A stretch of DNA of 64,000 bases from Flammeovirga yaeyamensis (GTDB lineage Bacteria > Bacteroidota > Bacteroidia > Cytophagales > Flammeovirgaceae). The number at the start of each line of letters is the position of its first letter. Position 1 is the first letter of the stretch. Below the pieces are notes generated by a model. It had not been told where the DNA came from, did not search any database, and saw only the letters and a program-made list of their open reading frames with translations. The translations under genes were made by a program, and so were the position numbers. The stretch covers positions 4,506,001 through 4,570,000 of the forward strand of contig NZ_CP076132.1 of the NCBI RefSeq assembly GCF_018736045.1, read 5' to 3'. Of this stretch, positions 26,061 to 35,517 are shown piece after piece.

Positions 26061-27275
26061 CTAAGATACAACTTTGGGTTGGCATAGATAATATTTTGTG
26101 ACAATTTTAGTTAATGCCTCTATGTTTGATAAGTCAGATGCATTTGAAATATCTAATATATCGCCACTTTTCATTTTCACCTTAATATTCTGTTTATCAG
26201 AAGTATAAGCAGCATTACTTACCTTTCCATGTAAACATAAATAGCCAATTTCTTCTTCAGAAAAATTTTTATCCAACAGTGATTTTTTTACTGTATCAAT
26301 CTTATTTTGATCAAATTCTTCATGTGAAAGTTCACAATCAAATAATTTCCTTTGTAAGATCCCTTTTACCAAAACTTCTAAAACCCTATCTCCAGATGTT
26401 TGCCAAGATTTGATAACATTCCAAATATTGTAATCATCTAATTGTAAATAGTGTTCTAAAATTTTAGGATCACTTTCAAAATTCTTTTTAGAAATAGAGT
26501 TTTTTAAAAAAAAGCCCAAGTCAGGATCACACATCAATTCCTTACCTTGTTCTATTAAATATTTTGCTCTTTTTATTATATTCTGAAGCATCAACTCTGC
26601 AGCTAGGCCTGTTCGATGTAAATAAACTTGCCAATACATCATTCTTCTAGCATTTAAGAAACGATCGATGCTGTAAATTCCTTTTTCCAAAATAACAATC
26701 TCATCATCATGAACATCAAGCATTTTGATGATTCTATTTGCACCCACACTTCCCTCGATCACACCAGAAAAGAAACAATCTCTTTGTAAATAATCTAGTC
26801 GGTCCATATCCAACTGACTAGATACCATCTGATGAAAAAAATGTCGAGGATACTCACCCGTGAACATTTGAATTGCCATATCTAACTGACCATCCATCTC
26901 CTTATTTAATTGATGCATTAAATAAAGAGAAAGCTCTTCGTGATGAACATTTAATAAGATTTTTTCTAATGCATGTGAAAAAGGACCATGCCCAACATCA
27001 TGAAGTAAGATAGCAATCATTGCTGCTTCTTTTTCCTCCGCAGAAATTGATGTCCCTTTTCTTGCCAATGATTCTATGGCAGATTTCATCAAATGCATGG
27101 CGCCCAAAGCATGACTAAAACGAGTATGCTGTGCTCCAGGATATACCACACTCGAACAACCCATTTGCTTTATTCTAGTCAATCTTAAAAAAATGGGATG
27201 ATTGACAAGCTCTAAGATGAGATCTGACCCAATGGATACAAAACCATAAATAGGATCATTGATAATTTTATACAT
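26061..27275 (-). CDS. HD-domain phosphohydrolase
   Basis: A 404-residue HD-superfamily protein with the SAMHD1/dGTPase-like layout. It has an N-terminal DPIYGFVSI, an H...HD...D metal site with TRFSHALGAMHL, ILLHDVGHGPFSHALE and LDMDRLDYLQRD, and C-terminal helices. These proteins may hydrolyse (d)NTPs or other phosphate esters; the substrate here is unknown. It lies 80 bp upstream of lpxD and starts 5 bp after the FadL-like gene, so it is probably cotranscribed with the lipid A genes. This HD-lpxD neighbourhood is common in Bacteroidota. Confidence 0.85.
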   Translation of the reverse strand: MYKIINDPIYGFVSIGSDLILELVNHPIFLRLTRIKQMGCSSVVYPGAQHTRFSHALGAMHLMKSAIESLARKGTSISAEEKEAAMIAILLHDVGHGPFSHALEKILLNVHHEELSLYLMHQLNKEMDGQLDMAIQMFTGEYPRHFFHQMVSSQLDMDRLDYLQRDCFFSGVIEGSVGANRIIKMLDVHDDEIVILEKGIYSIDRFLNARRMMYWQVYLHRTGLAAELMLQNIIKRAKYLIEQGKELMCDPDLGFFLKNSISKKNFESDPKILEHYLQLDDYNIWNVIKSWQTSGDRVLEVLVKGILQRKLFDCELSHEEFDQNKIDTVKKSLLDKNFSEEEIGYLCLHGKVSNAAYTSDKQNIKVKMKSGDILDISNASDLSNIEALTKIVTKYYLCQPKVVS

Positions 27276-27280
27276 AGTAA

Positions 27281-29026
27281 TTAAAAGCGTTTTCCTATAC
27301 TAAAAATCACCTCAGTACGAGAATTGGTAATATCTGTAATAGGATAAATCAAAACTGTATTGCCGTTTTCATCAACAAAGTTGGCATCTAATTGATATGG
27401 GCTATGTAAACCTTTCCATTGAGAATATATTACTGCCATATCTATATAGAATGCTTTATTTCTATAACCTAAACCACCAGAGTACAACATTTTACTTTTA
27501 TCTACTCCAAGGTTGTATTCTTCTTTTTGTGGATCTTGATAGAAAGCATATCCTGCTCTTAGGTTAAAGTTTTTATTTACTCTAAACTCTCCACCCAACC
27601 TAATATTGACTGTGTTTCTATACTCCTCATTTAGGATTTCATTATCACCTTCTGTATTATCAGGGAAACCGTCACTATATGGCCCATAATAGGTTTTCAT
27701 TTTATTGATCTTCATTGCAGTATAACCAACATATTCTACATCAACCGTTAGGAAACCTTTTTTCCCAAAGAAAGTAGAAAAACCGCCAGATGCTCTCCAA
27801 GGAGTATTCATATTATAAGTGGTTCTTATTTCTTCATGTCGAGCTGATCTTCTACCATTGTATTTGGCATCAACATCAGATGCATTGGGATTATACAATG
27901 GTTTTCCTTCTGGGTTGTAAACGAAAGAAGGATCATCACCTGCAAAATGAGCATCTTGATATTTAGCATCATTCCAAATGTAATTATTATAATCTCTCGT
28001 CATAGTTGCTGTGTAAGTGTCTTCCATTGTATGCCATGTAGGAGATGTAATTGTTGCCCCTATACGTAATGCATCAATTGGTCGCCATATCACACCGGTT
28101 TGGAGATTAATACCCCAACCATTGGTTCTAAAGTCCTCATTCAAACCAAGATATGTTAACTGACTATCTCTTAACTCTACATAAGAAGATGTTTTGTGAT
28201 AGTTGGTATACTGAATACCTACCTTTGCTCCTATATAGAACTTATCGTCATAATTTGCTCCATAGGCAAAACTGGTTTCGTATTGACCACCTCGAGTTTC
28301 TTCTACTTGAGTTCTTGATGATACAGGCGTGTTTGTAAAACCATTTTTATCTCTATCCAAGATATAGTAATAATTATAGCTTTCGTCATCATCACCATAA
28401 ATTGGTTTGATTAGATCTAGATAATAAGCCATTTCATCTAAAGCAATAAAAGGATAACCTTGATTATAAAAGCTTTTAGCTTCGTCAAGTCTAAACTTTT
28501 CTACTCCAAATGCTGCTTCTTCCAAATAGTTCAACATTGATGTACGATTCGTACCATCTTCTGTGTAAGAAATATGTTGGTTATAATCAGCCAATCGGTT
28601 AAATGATATTGAAAAGGCTCCTCCTCTCCAACCTGCACCCTTACCGTTATCAGAAACACTTGCGTGATCCCAAACGATACCAAATTCTGGTAAGAAAAAT
28701 TTTGACGCATTACCGGTACCTGATGTACCCACCCCACTAGCTGAAGAACCTGTAAAGCCCATACCAGCTGAAAAATGATATTCTGATTTTCTTATAAAAC
28801 CCAAACCTGCTGGGTTTAATACACCATGCGAAAAGTCACCACCAAGCGATACTCCAGCACCTCCAAGTCCTCTAACCCTGGCTGTACCCATTGGATTTTG
28901 CTGCGAAAAATTCACCACATCTTTATAAAACCCAGTGGCAAGATAAGTTTGTCCATTAGTACCCATCGATACTAAAAAAAATATCGTTAAGATGAATAAT
29001 TTTCTCCCTGTTAGATTATTTATCAT
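27281..29026 (-). CDS. OmpP1/FadL-family outer-membrane protein
   Basis: A 581-residue barrel with a signal peptide (RKLFILTIFFLVSMGTNG, cleavage before QT). The N-terminal hatch-like region contains QQNPMGTARVRGLGGAGVSL and HGVLNPAGLGFIRKSEY, the NPA/AGL pattern of FadL/OmpP1 proteins. A series of amphipathic strands follows, ending in VIFSIGKRF with the C-terminal Phe used for barrel insertion. FadL relatives pass hydrophobic compounds across the outer membrane; the ligand here is unknown. The gene ends 5 bp before the HD-domain start codon, so the two are probably in one operon. Confidence 0.85.
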   Translation of the reverse strand: MINNLTGRKLFILTIFFLVSMGTNGQTYLATGFYKDVVNFSQQNPMGTARVRGLGGAGVSLGGDFSHGVLNPAGLGFIRKSEYHFSAGMGFTGSSASGVGTSGTGNASKFFLPEFGIVWDHASVSDNGKGAGWRGGAFSISFNRLADYNQHISYTEDGTNRTSMLNYLEEAAFGVEKFRLDEAKSFYNQGYPFIALDEMAYYLDLIKPIYGDDDESYNYYYILDRDKNGFTNTPVSSRTQVEETRGGQYETSFAYGANYDDKFYIGAKVGIQYTNYHKTSSYVELRDSQLTYLGLNEDFRTNGWGINLQTGVIWRPIDALRIGATITSPTWHTMEDTYTATMTRDYNNYIWNDAKYQDAHFAGDDPSFVYNPEGKPLYNPNASDVDAKYNGRRSARHEEIRTTYNMNTPWRASGGFSTFFGKKGFLTVDVEYVGYTAMKINKMKTYYGPYSDGFPDNTEGDNEILNEEYRNTVNIRLGGEFRVNKNFNLRAGYAFYQDPQKEEYNLGVDKSKMLYSGGLGYRNKAFYIDMAVIYSQWKGLHSPYQLDANFVDENGNTVLIYPITDITNSRTEVIFSIGKRF

Positions 29027-29092
29027 AAGTATTTGTGATAATTATTTAGAAAAAATGATAGGAGATAGTTGTTTTTAGTTATTGAATTTAAA

Positions 29093-29123
29093 AAAAGGAT
29101 GCTTCGGGTAGAAACATCCTTTT
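29093..29123 (-). terminator. Terminator of the GYPGM-repeat protein gene
   Basis: AAAAGGATG/CATCCTTTT with a 13-nt loop and a T-run on the minus strand; it lies about 20 bp after the stop codon. Confidence 0.85.
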
Positions 29124-29141
29124 GCTCATATATAAGTGAAA

Positions 29142-30161
29142 TTATCTTCTTCTGACTGATCTACCCGCAGAACCAGAACTTCTTCCTGCACCAGAAGAAG
29201 GTGAAGCTCTGAAAGATGATCCTCCAGAATTATAAGAAGGTCTTCCGTAAGAATTGTTATTAAACGGATTTGAACTTCTTGTGTTATTGTATCTTTGTGA
29301 TTTACTTGGCGTTCCTGCTGATCTAGCACCAGAAGAAGCCGTCGAAGGTGTTCTGTATCTTGATGGATACTTTAAACCTTTATTCGATTGTGCTAAACCT
29401 CTATTTCTAACACTGTTAGCATATGCTCTTTGTTCAGGAGACTGAGTAACATGGATTGGTCTATAACCCCAACCCATACCTGGATAACCCCAACCCATGC
29501 CAGGGTAGCGGCCAGCCATCATTGGATCGTACCAGCCCATACCTGGGTAACCCCTACCGTAGCCAGGGTATCCCATACCCCAACCCATGCCTGGATAACC
29601 CATTCCATAACCAGGGTAACCCATACCCCAGCCCATACCTGGATAACCCATGCCATAACCAGGGTACATTCCCATACCCATGCCCATGCCAATTCCTAAA
29701 CCAAGTTGAAAAGCTGAATTATTTCCGAATCCTATACCAACACTTGTACCAGTACCAAATGTACCTGCACTCATGCCTATATTAATAGAAGGATTTGAGA
29801 AAAATCCACCTTTTTTAGATGTTTTTCCTGCTTGTTCGGCGATACTCATTCCTTGAGTAGCTTCCATGTAAGCATTTCCTTCTGTAGGTATTGATGAAGG
29901 AATTACTCCTTCTTCTGTTACATAATAATTATATCCATATCCAGAACCTGCACCGTCTGGATTAGAAAATCTACTTTGTGGGTTTTGTCTTTCCGGTGTA
30001 GCTGGAAAACTATGCATCCCCATATCAACTGGAACAGCTGCAGGCTTTGCACTTAATACCTCTCTATCCGCTTTAGTGAAGTACATATCATCAAACTCTT
30101 GAGCTTGTGCAGAAGCGACGATGAATAGTGTACTGAGAGCGGTGCATATCCATTTATTCAT
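29142..30161 (-). CDS. Secreted Gly/Tyr/Met-rich repeat protein
   Basis: A 339-residue exported protein with a signal peptide (NKWICTALSTLFIVASAQA, cleaved before QE). The centre (~150-225) consists of near-identical repeats built on GYPGYGMGYPGMGWGM; the C-terminal ~115 residues are Ser/Gly/Arg-rich and end in RSVRRR. Such low-complexity sequence suggests an extended surface or matrix component. I know no function. It is divergent from proS, and TATATTTG boxes for the two genes face each other in the 196-bp gap. The DNA itself is a coding minisatellite. Confidence 0.7.
   Translation of the reverse strand: MNKWICTALSTLFIVASAQAQEFDDMYFTKADREVLSAKPAAVPVDMGMHSFPATPERQNPQSRFSNPDGAGSGYGYNYYVTEEGVIPSSIPTEGNAYMEATQGMSIAEQAGKTSKKGGFFSNPSINIGMSAGTFGTGTSVGIGFGNNSAFQLGLGIGMGMGMGMYPGYGMGYPGMGWGMGYPGYGMGYPGMGWGMGYPGYGRGYPGMGWYDPMMAGRYPGMGWGYPGMGWGYRPIHVTQSPEQRAYANSVRNRGLAQSNKGLKYPSRYRTPSTASSGARSAGTPSKSQRYNNTRSSNPFNNNSYGRPSYNSGGSSFRASPSSGAGRSSGSAGRSVRRR
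29456..29672 (-). repeat. Coding tandem repeat (GYPGM units)
   Basis: Repeats of about 48 bp encode PGYGMGYPGMGWGMGY, two nearly full copies plus degenerate ones (RGYPGMGW, GRYPGMGWG, GYPGMGWGY). The similarity at DNA level, with GGTTATCC/GGGTAACC-like segments, suggests recent copy-number change. Confidence 0.75.
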
Positions 30162-30211
30162 AATAAACGTAGTTACATCGGTTTTTAATCAATATGAGGT
30201 TAAAAAATTAT

Positions 30212-30219
30212 TATATTTG
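30212..30219 (+). promoter_or_regulatory. Candidate -7 box for proS
   Basis: TATATTTG followed by GC matches TAnnTTTG. It would give a proS leader of about 130 nt. The -33 half is weak. Confidence 0.5.
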
Positions 30220-30265
30220 CAAACCTCTTGTCGAAGCATGATTAGGTTTCTGTTTAGCTTCATTA

Positions 30266-30273
30266 CAAATATA
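30266..30273 (-). promoter_or_regulatory. Candidate -7 box for the GYPGM-repeat protein gene
   Basis: On the minus strand TATATTTG matches TAnnTTTG about 105 bp before the start codon. It faces the proS box, so the two 5' leaders would overlap by roughly 35 bp. Confidence 0.45.
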
Positions 30274-30357
30274 ACAATTTTAAGCTAACATTCCCTAACT
30301 TTATCTCTACAAGAGAGTTAAAAGAGGTTATAACAATTTACAGATAATAAATATATC

Positions 30358-31833
30358 ATGGCAAAAGGCTTACCGAAGAGAGGCGATGATCACTCGGCGT
30401 GGTACAACGAGTTAGTAAAAAAGGCAGATTTAGCTGAAAACTCAGCAGTAAGAGGCTGTATGGTTATCAAACCTTATGGTTACGCTATCTGGGAAAAAAT
30501 GCAACAAACATTAGACAAGATGTTCAAAGATACAGGACACTCTAATGCTTATTTCCCTTTACTTATCCCGAAATCTTACCTAAGCAAAGAGGCTGATCAC
30601 GTAGATGGTTTCGCCAAAGAATGTGCAGTAGTGACTCACTACCGTTTAAAAAATGCTGAAGATGGATCTGGAGTTGTTGTTGACCCTGAAGCTAAACTAG
30701 ACGAAGAATTAATCGTACGTCCTACATCGGAGACTGTTATTTGGAGTACTTATAAAAACTGGATCCAATCATATAGAGATCTTCCTTTATTAGTCAACCA
30801 ATGGGCAAACGTAATGCGTTGGGAAATGCGTACTCGTTTATTCCTAAGAACTTCTGAATTCTTATGGCAAGAAGGTCACACGGCTCACGCTACTGAAAGA
30901 GAAGCAATTGCTGAAACAAAACAAATGTTGGAGGTATATGCTGATTTTGCAGAAAACTTTATGGGTGTTCCAGTGGTAAAAGGTGTAAAAACTGCTAATG
31001 AACGTTTTGCGGGTGCGGTAGATACTTTCTGTATTGAGGCAATGATGCAAGATGGTAAAGCATTACAAGCAGGTACTTCTCACTTCTTGGGTCAAAACTT
31101 CGCCAAAGCATTTGATGTAAAATTCTCAGATAAGGACAATAAACTAGAGCATGTTTGGGGTACTTCTTGGGGTGTTTCTACTCGTTTAATGGGTGCTTTA
31201 ATCATGGCACACTCAGATGACGAAGGTTTAGTACTTCCTCCAAAATTAGCTCCTATCCAAGTGGTTATTGTACCGATTTATAAGGGTGAAGATCAATTGG
31301 AAGCTATTGCTGAAAAAATCAAACCAATCCAAAAAGAACTTCAGAAATTAGGAGTATCTGTGAAATTCGACGATAGAGATTCTCTTCGTCCAGGTTTCAA
31401 ATTTGCTGATTGGGAATTAAAAGGTGTTCCCGTTCGTATCGCAATGGGTCAGCGTGACTTAGAAAATGGTACTGTAGAAATTGCTCGTCGTGATACTAAA
31501 GAGAAAAATACGTATCAGCTAGATGGTATTGTTGAAACAGTTCAACAATTATTGGAGGATATCCAAGAAAACATCTTCAAAAAAGCACTTGATTATAGAG
31601 ATACACACATCACTAAAGCAGATACTTTTGATGAGTTCAAAGACCTTTTAGAAAACAAAGGTGGATTTATATCTGCTCACTGGGATGGAACAACAGAAAC
31701 AGAAGAAAAAATCAAAGAATTAACAAAGGCAACAATTCGTTGTATTCCTTTAAATAACGAGCAAGAAGAGGGCAAGTGTATTTACACTGGCAATCCTTCT
31801 ACTCAACGTGTGCTTTTCGCTAAGGCATACTAA
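30358..31833 (+). CDS. proS: Proline--tRNA ligase (archaeal/eukaryotic type)
   Basis: A 491-residue class II synthetase of the short ProS type without the bacterial editing insertion. Motif 2 is around [20 protein letters not shown], followed by EGHTAHAT; the anticodon-binding domain starts near [10 protein letters not shown], and the C-terminal zinc-like domain ends in the typical KAY. It charges tRNA-Pro in the cytoplasm. The leader of about 130 nt contains two mutually exclusive pairings (see findings). The ATG at 30358 is well placed. Monocistronic or first of a loose cluster. Confidence 0.97.
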   Translation: MAKGLPKRGDDHSAWYNELVKKADLAENSAVRGCMVIKPYGYAIWEKMQQTLDKMFKDTGHSNAYFPLLIPKSYLSKEADHVDGFAKECAVVTHYRLKNAEDGSGVVVDPEAKLDEELIVRPTSETVIWSTYKNWIQSYRDLPLLVNQWANVMRWEMRTRLFLRTSEFLWQEGHTAHATEREAIAETKQMLEVYADFAENFMGVPVVKGVKTANERFAGAVDTFCIEAMMQDGKALQAGTSHFLGQNFAKAFDVKFSDKDNKLEHVWGTSWGVSTRLMGALIMAHSDDEGLVLPPKLAPIQVVIVPIYKGEDQLEAIAEKIKPIQKELQKLGVSVKFDDRDSLRPGFKFADWELKGVPVRIAMGQRDLENGTVEIARRDTKEKNTYQLDGIVETVQQLLEDIQENIFKKALDYRDTHITKADTFDEFKDLLENKGGFISAHWDGTTETEEKIKELTKATIRCIPLNNEQEEGKCIYTGNPSTQRVLFAKAY

Positions 31834-31963
31834 TTCTTGATCAAAATATATTTTCATGGATAGTACTCGTAATTTACTTGTACTATCCTTTTCTTTTAAA
31901 TAAGAACATGATTAAGTTTATATATTAATCAGGTTCGATTAGAATATATCTTCAGAATAAATT

Positions 31964-32596
31964 ATGGAATTAAATCCAGTAATCATCATTGGTGCAAGCG
32001 GTTTAGGTAAAGCTGCTCTTGATATCTTTAAAAGCCAAGGAATAATGGTGTATTGTTTCCTTGATGGCAATGAAGAACTTCATGGTGCGGAAATAGGGGA
32101 TGTTACCGTAATGGGTGCTCCTACCAACGATTTCTTGAAACATATTGGTAAAAAGTGCGATGCTTTTGTTGCTATAGAAGAGTTAGACACTCGTCAGAGT
32201 ATTATCAAAGTAGTAAAGGAACGCCGTAAGGTGATGCCTGTAAATGCGATCCATAAAGATTCTAGCATCGCTGAATCTGCATTTATTGGATACGGCAACT
32301 TCATCAACGCTGGAGCTAGAATTGGATCTGACGTAAAAATGGCCGACCACTGTATCGTTCATTCCAATTCCGTATTAGAACACGATGCTCAATTGGATGA
32401 ATTAGTAACAGTAGGCTCTGGAGCTATTATTGGTGCCGGTGCTCAAATTGGTAAAGGTGCACATATTGGTTCTGGTGCTATTATCGCTCCTAATGTAATC
32501 ATTGGTGAAGGTGCTCAAGTAGGACCTGGCTCACTTGTTATGATGGAGGTTAAACCTAATACTACTGTATTTGGTATGCCTGCGAAAGAAATATAA
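31964..32596 (+). CDS. NeuD/PglD-like sugar O-acyltransferase
   Basis: A 210-residue protein with an N-terminal Rossmann-like PglD_N segment (VIIIGASGLGKAALDIFKSQ) and a C-terminal left-handed beta-helix of hexapeptide repeats (GAIIGAGAQIGKGAHIGSGA) with the catalytic-type His in ADHCIVHSNSVLEHDA. Members acetylate amino-sugar nucleotides for surface glycans or sialic-acid-like sugars; the substrate is not evident. It is followed by a hairpin made of heptamer-like repeats, so it is probably not cotranscribed with the radical SAM gene. Confidence 0.82.
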   Translation: MELNPVIIIGASGLGKAALDIFKSQGIMVYCFLDGNEELHGAEIGDVTVMGAPTNDFLKHIGKKCDAFVAIEELDTRQSIIKVVKERRKVMPVNAIHKDSSIAESAFIGYGNFINAGARIGSDVKMADHCIVHSNSVLEHDAQLDELVTVGSGAIIGAGAQIGKGAHIGSGAIIAPNVIIGEGAQVGPGSLVMMEVKPNTTVFGMPAKEI

Positions 32597-32612
32597 TTAG
32601 GTAATAACTAAT

Positions 32613-32666
32613 AGGTAGTAGGTAATAAGAGTTCTCAAAACCATCTCTATTATCTACTACCTTTTT
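32613..32666 (+). terminator. Terminator built from GGTAGTA-type repeats
   Basis: AGGTAGTAGGTAATA pairs over 15 bp (one G-U) with TATTATCTACTACCT, then TTTT. The arms consist of the same heptamer units found at 61717-61769. Confidence 0.7.
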
Positions 32667-32739
32667 CTTAAAAAGCAATTATAGCTTTTACCTAACTATA
32701 AATACATCAAGTAATAAAAATAATAGCGAGCATTCCTTC

Positions 32740-32779
32740 CCCTATTACCTATTACCTATTACTTACTACTTATTACTTA
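32740..32779. repeat. Degenerate heptamer repeat TATTACC/TACTTAC
   Basis: Just before the radical SAM gene, TATTACC recurs, followed by TTACT-type variants; it is the complement of the GGTAATA/GGTAGTA units at 32597-32627. Confidence 0.55.
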
Positions 32780-32783
32780 AACA

Positions 32784-33755
32784 ATGCGTCTCATCTCCCA
32801 CCCTGTACTCTGCAACTATTACGTCACCTACAGGTGCAATGCAAAATGTCATTTTTGTGATATTTGGGAAAAGCCATCTCCTTACATTACCCTTGAAGAC
32901 GCAAAAGCCAATTTTGAAGATTTAAAAAAATTAGGGGTAAAAGTAATTGACTTTACTGGAGGCGAACCACTTCTTCATCAACAACTCCATGAATTACTAG
33001 CATTGGCTAAAGATTATGGATTCATCACCACAGTTACTACCAATGCCTTACTTTATCCTAAAAGAGCAGAGCAATTAAAAGGGTTGATAGACATGCTTCA
33101 CTTTAGCTTGGATAGTTTCGATAAAGAAAAACATGATACAGGACGAGGAGTAGCCTGCTACGACAAAGTAATTGAATCTATTGATATTGCTCGATCATTA
33201 GGGGAACGTCCCGATATTCTATTTACGGTCATGCCTGATAATTTAAATGAAATATCGGATGTTTATCAAAAAATCTCCAAGCCGAATGAATTAATCCTAA
33301 TCCTCAACCCCATTTTTGAATATGATTCGATTGGCAGTCAATTATCCACCGATCAATTATCTGAATTAAAACAATGGGGAAAGAAAAAATGGATTTTTCT
33401 AAATGATGCTTTGATCGATTTAAGATTAGATGGAGGAAATAATATACATCAGCCTGTATGTAAAGCAGCAAGTAGCAGTATAGTTATATCTCCCAAGAAC
33501 GAATTGATATTACCTTGCTATCATTTAGGTCAAGATCATTTTCCTATTGAAAATAACTTACACACCCTTTATAACTCAAAAAAAATTCAGGCAATCATTC
33601 CTAAAGAAGGACGATTACCTGAATGTGATTCTTGCACGATCAATTGCTATATGCAACCGTCGTTTAGCGTAAATATCAATAAGTATTTTTGGAAATCCCT
33701 TTCCAGTACATTTAAATACAATTGGTGGAAAGGAACATGGAAAAACCTATTCTAA
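32784..33755 (+). CDS. Radical SAM protein with C-terminal Cys cluster
   Basis: A 323-residue radical SAM enzyme. The [4Fe-4S] motif is Cys18-x3-Cys22-x2-Cys25 (RCNAKCHFCDIW), the SAM-binding GGE is in DFTGGEPLLH, and further conserved strands follow. The C-terminal ~60 residues contain additional cysteines (ILPCYHLGQ, CDSCTINCYM), a SPASM-like arrangement that may hold an auxiliary cluster. The substrate is unknown; there is no precursor peptide or maturase partner nearby. Its stop codon overlaps the 3' end of the convergent PagL-like gene by 4 bp. Confidence 0.85.
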   Translation: MRLISHPVLCNYYVTYRCNAKCHFCDIWEKPSPYITLEDAKANFEDLKKLGVKVIDFTGGEPLLHQQLHELLALAKDYGFITTVTTNALLYPKRAEQLKGLIDMLHFSLDSFDKEKHDTGRGVACYDKVIESIDIARSLGERPDILFTVMPDNLNEISDVYQKISKPNELILILNPIFEYDSIGSQLSTDQLSELKQWGKKKWIFLNDALIDLRLDGGNNIHQPVCKAASSSIVISPKNELILPCYHLGQDHFPIENNLHTLYNSKKIQAIIPKEGRLPECDSCTINCYMQPSFSVNINKYFWKSLSSTFKYNWWKGTWKNLF

Positions 33756-34969
33756 ACTTTCTTCTTACCATACATTCTAAACCCTACACCCCACTCTACA
33801 AAGTCAGCAATAAAGCCGCCAGGTGTTTTTAAAGCCAAGTGTGCGAATACCTTTCTTGTGATATCGTAACGACCACCTACTCTACCATACCAGCCTCCAC
33901 GGCCTTCAACATGAATTAGCGGTACACCAACTTGTGTTACTAAAGTAAACCTATGAATTAATAATTCGTGAGAGACATGAATACCAGGGTACCACAATCT
34001 ACTTTCTGGAACTCCATTCGAATATTCTGGTTTGTTTTGATACTCTTCGACCAAAGAACCATCTCTGAAAACATCTACACCAATACCAAATTTACCTTTA
34101 TGTGAATAGTGTCTAGCTACATCAAATGCTAAGGTAGCAACACCATAGTATAATTCTCTATCTTCAATATCATAAGGCGATGTACTCCAACCACCTGCAG
34201 CAAACATATAATATTCCCAATACGGCTTAAATTCTGGTAGGTTGTAATCAATATATTTAGGTCTAGGATCTTGAGTTTTAGCTAAACGCTGTCCTCCTTG
34301 CTTTGGAATGTAAGCATTAAAGTTATACTTCAAACCAGCATTTAGACCATATAAGTTTACACCTTTATTAGGTGTTCTTGTTCTTCCGTTTGAAAAGTGA
34401 GTAAATAAGAAGCCAGTTGTAAGGTCTAATCTTCTTGATAATTTAAACTCCCCTTCTACAGAAACAGTAAAATAGACATTAAAATCACTACCAATTGCCG
34501 TTTGTTCTGGATTTTCTTTAGGATCGTATCCAAAGAAATCATAAGCCAAACCAACCCCTAAATCATAGTTTAGGCTCCACTTGTTATATCTTTTAAAAGG
34601 GGCATTGAAGAAACCATAAACTGCAGAAGGGCTACCTAGAATATTAGCTTCTGGGAAGAAGGTAGCTTGGTATAAACCAAAACCATAACTCGGGTATCCC
34701 ATTAACTTTTGCCATCTCTTTCTTCCATAGCCTTTCCAACCAACTCTAAGTTCCATGGCACTGAAGTAATTATTTTCTATTTCTTCTAAACCATCCACCC
34801 CTGTAGAGAAATGTCCTCCAAAGTGAAACTTAGTTTGAGCGAACATATATCGCGGATATGTTTTATTTGTATCCGTTGTATCGGCTTTCAAAAAATCTAC
34901 AGTTTGAGCATTAATAACGATTGAAAGCAATACAAACTGAAGAGCAAGTACAATATGCTTGAAGTTCAT
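33752..34969 (-). CDS. PagL-like lipid A 3-O-deacylase / acyloxyacyl hydrolase family protein
   Basis: A 405-residue outer-membrane protein with a signal peptide (NFKHIVLALQFVLLSIVINA). The segment HFSNGRTRTPNKGVNLYG (~191) matches the PagL-type active-site region, a His-x-Ser pair followed by an Asn-rich turn. Flanking strands fit a small barrel; the protein is longer than enterobacterial PagL. If active it would remove an acyl chain from lipid A at the outer membrane, fitting the lipid A operon elsewhere in the window. The C-terminal ~180 residues are a second strand-rich region of unclear role. Confidence 0.65.
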   Translation of the reverse strand: MNFKHIVLALQFVLLSIVINAQTVDFLKADTTDTNKTYPRYMFAQTKFHFGGHFSTGVDGLEEIENNYFSAMELRVGWKGYGRKRWQKLMGYPSYGFGLYQATFFPEANILGSPSAVYGFFNAPFKRYNKWSLNYDLGVGLAYDFFGYDPKENPEQTAIGSDFNVYFTVSVEGEFKLSRRLDLTTGFLFTHFSNGRTRTPNKGVNLYGLNAGLKYNFNAYIPKQGGQRLAKTQDPRPKYIDYNLPEFKPYWEYYMFAAGGWSTSPYDIEDRELYYGVATLAFDVARHYSHKGKFGIGVDVFRDGSLVEEYQNKPEYSNGVPESRLWYPGIHVSHELLIHRFTLVTQVGVPLIHVEGRGGWYGRVGGRYDITRKVFAHLALKTPGGFIADFVEWGVGFRMYGKKKV

Positions 34970-35056
34970 AGTATATTAAAAAATGAGTTGTTAAGTCAAC
35001 AATCAAGGTGTCAATTCCTTGATGATGAAATTAGATTGATAGTACAAAAATGAAAA

Positions 35057-35085
35057 AAGCCAAGATTAAATCATAATCTTGGCTT
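35057..35085 (-). terminator. Terminator of rpsT
   Basis: A perfect 11-bp stem AAGCCAAGATT/AATCTTGGCTT with a 7-nt loop; T-run on the minus strand. Confidence 0.9.
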
Positions 35086-35119
35086 GAATGTTTTTCAACG
35101 TAAACGTTGTGATTCTAAA

Positions 35120-35377
35120 TTAAGCAGCAAGTTTGTTAACGTGCTTAGCCAATTTAGATTTTTTATTAGCTGCGTTCTTGTTATGAATGATGTTACGCTT
35201 AGCTAACTTGTCAATCATAGAAGCAACTTTGCTGTACAACTCAACCGCTTCAGCGTGGTCTTTAGTGTCACGTAAACGTTTCACAAAAGTACGAGTTGTT
35301 TTAAGTTGATATCTATTTCTCAAGCGCTTCGCCTCATTCGAACGAATTCTCTTTTTAGCTGACTTATGATTTGCCAT
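35120..35377 (-). CDS. rpsT: Ribosomal protein bS20
   Basis: 85 residues, with the characteristic start ANHKSAKKRIRSNEAKRLRN and a Lys/Arg-rich three-helix body. It binds 16S rRNA in 30S assembly. It forms a single-gene unit with a good promoter at 35449-35479, a leader of roughly 65 nt and its own terminator. Confidence 0.97.
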   Translation of the reverse strand: MANHKSAKKRIRSNEAKRLRNRYQLKTTRTFVKRLRDTKDHAEAVELYSKVASMIDKLAKRNIIHNKNAANKKSKLAKHVNKLAA

Positions 35378-35448
35378 TATATATCTATATTTAAAATTCT
35401 AAGATTAAGTCTGAAATCAGTTTTCACAAACCTCTCCCAAACGGAATG

Positions 35449-35479
35449 CAAAAATATTATATTTAAAATTAAAATACAA
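35449..35479 (-). promoter_or_regulatory. Promoter of rpsT
   Basis: On the minus strand TTG, 20 bp, then TATTTTTG, matching the Bacteroidota consensus with one extra spacer base. It lies inside the serS-rpsT gap. Confidence 0.75.
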
Positions 35480-35517
35480 GTACTTGGTAAGTTAACAACG
35501 ATAAATATTACTATATA

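Noticed and set aside
29430..29785. Two plus-strand frames rich in Pro/Thr/His or Asn/Pro/Tyr
   Set aside because: They are antisense readings of the GYPGM coding repeat; the minus-strand frame has a signal peptide and a proper start.
33752..33755. 4-bp overlap of radical SAM and PagL-like genes as a sign of fusion or frameshift
   Set aside because: The genes are convergent, both have complete C-termini, and short 3' overlaps are common.
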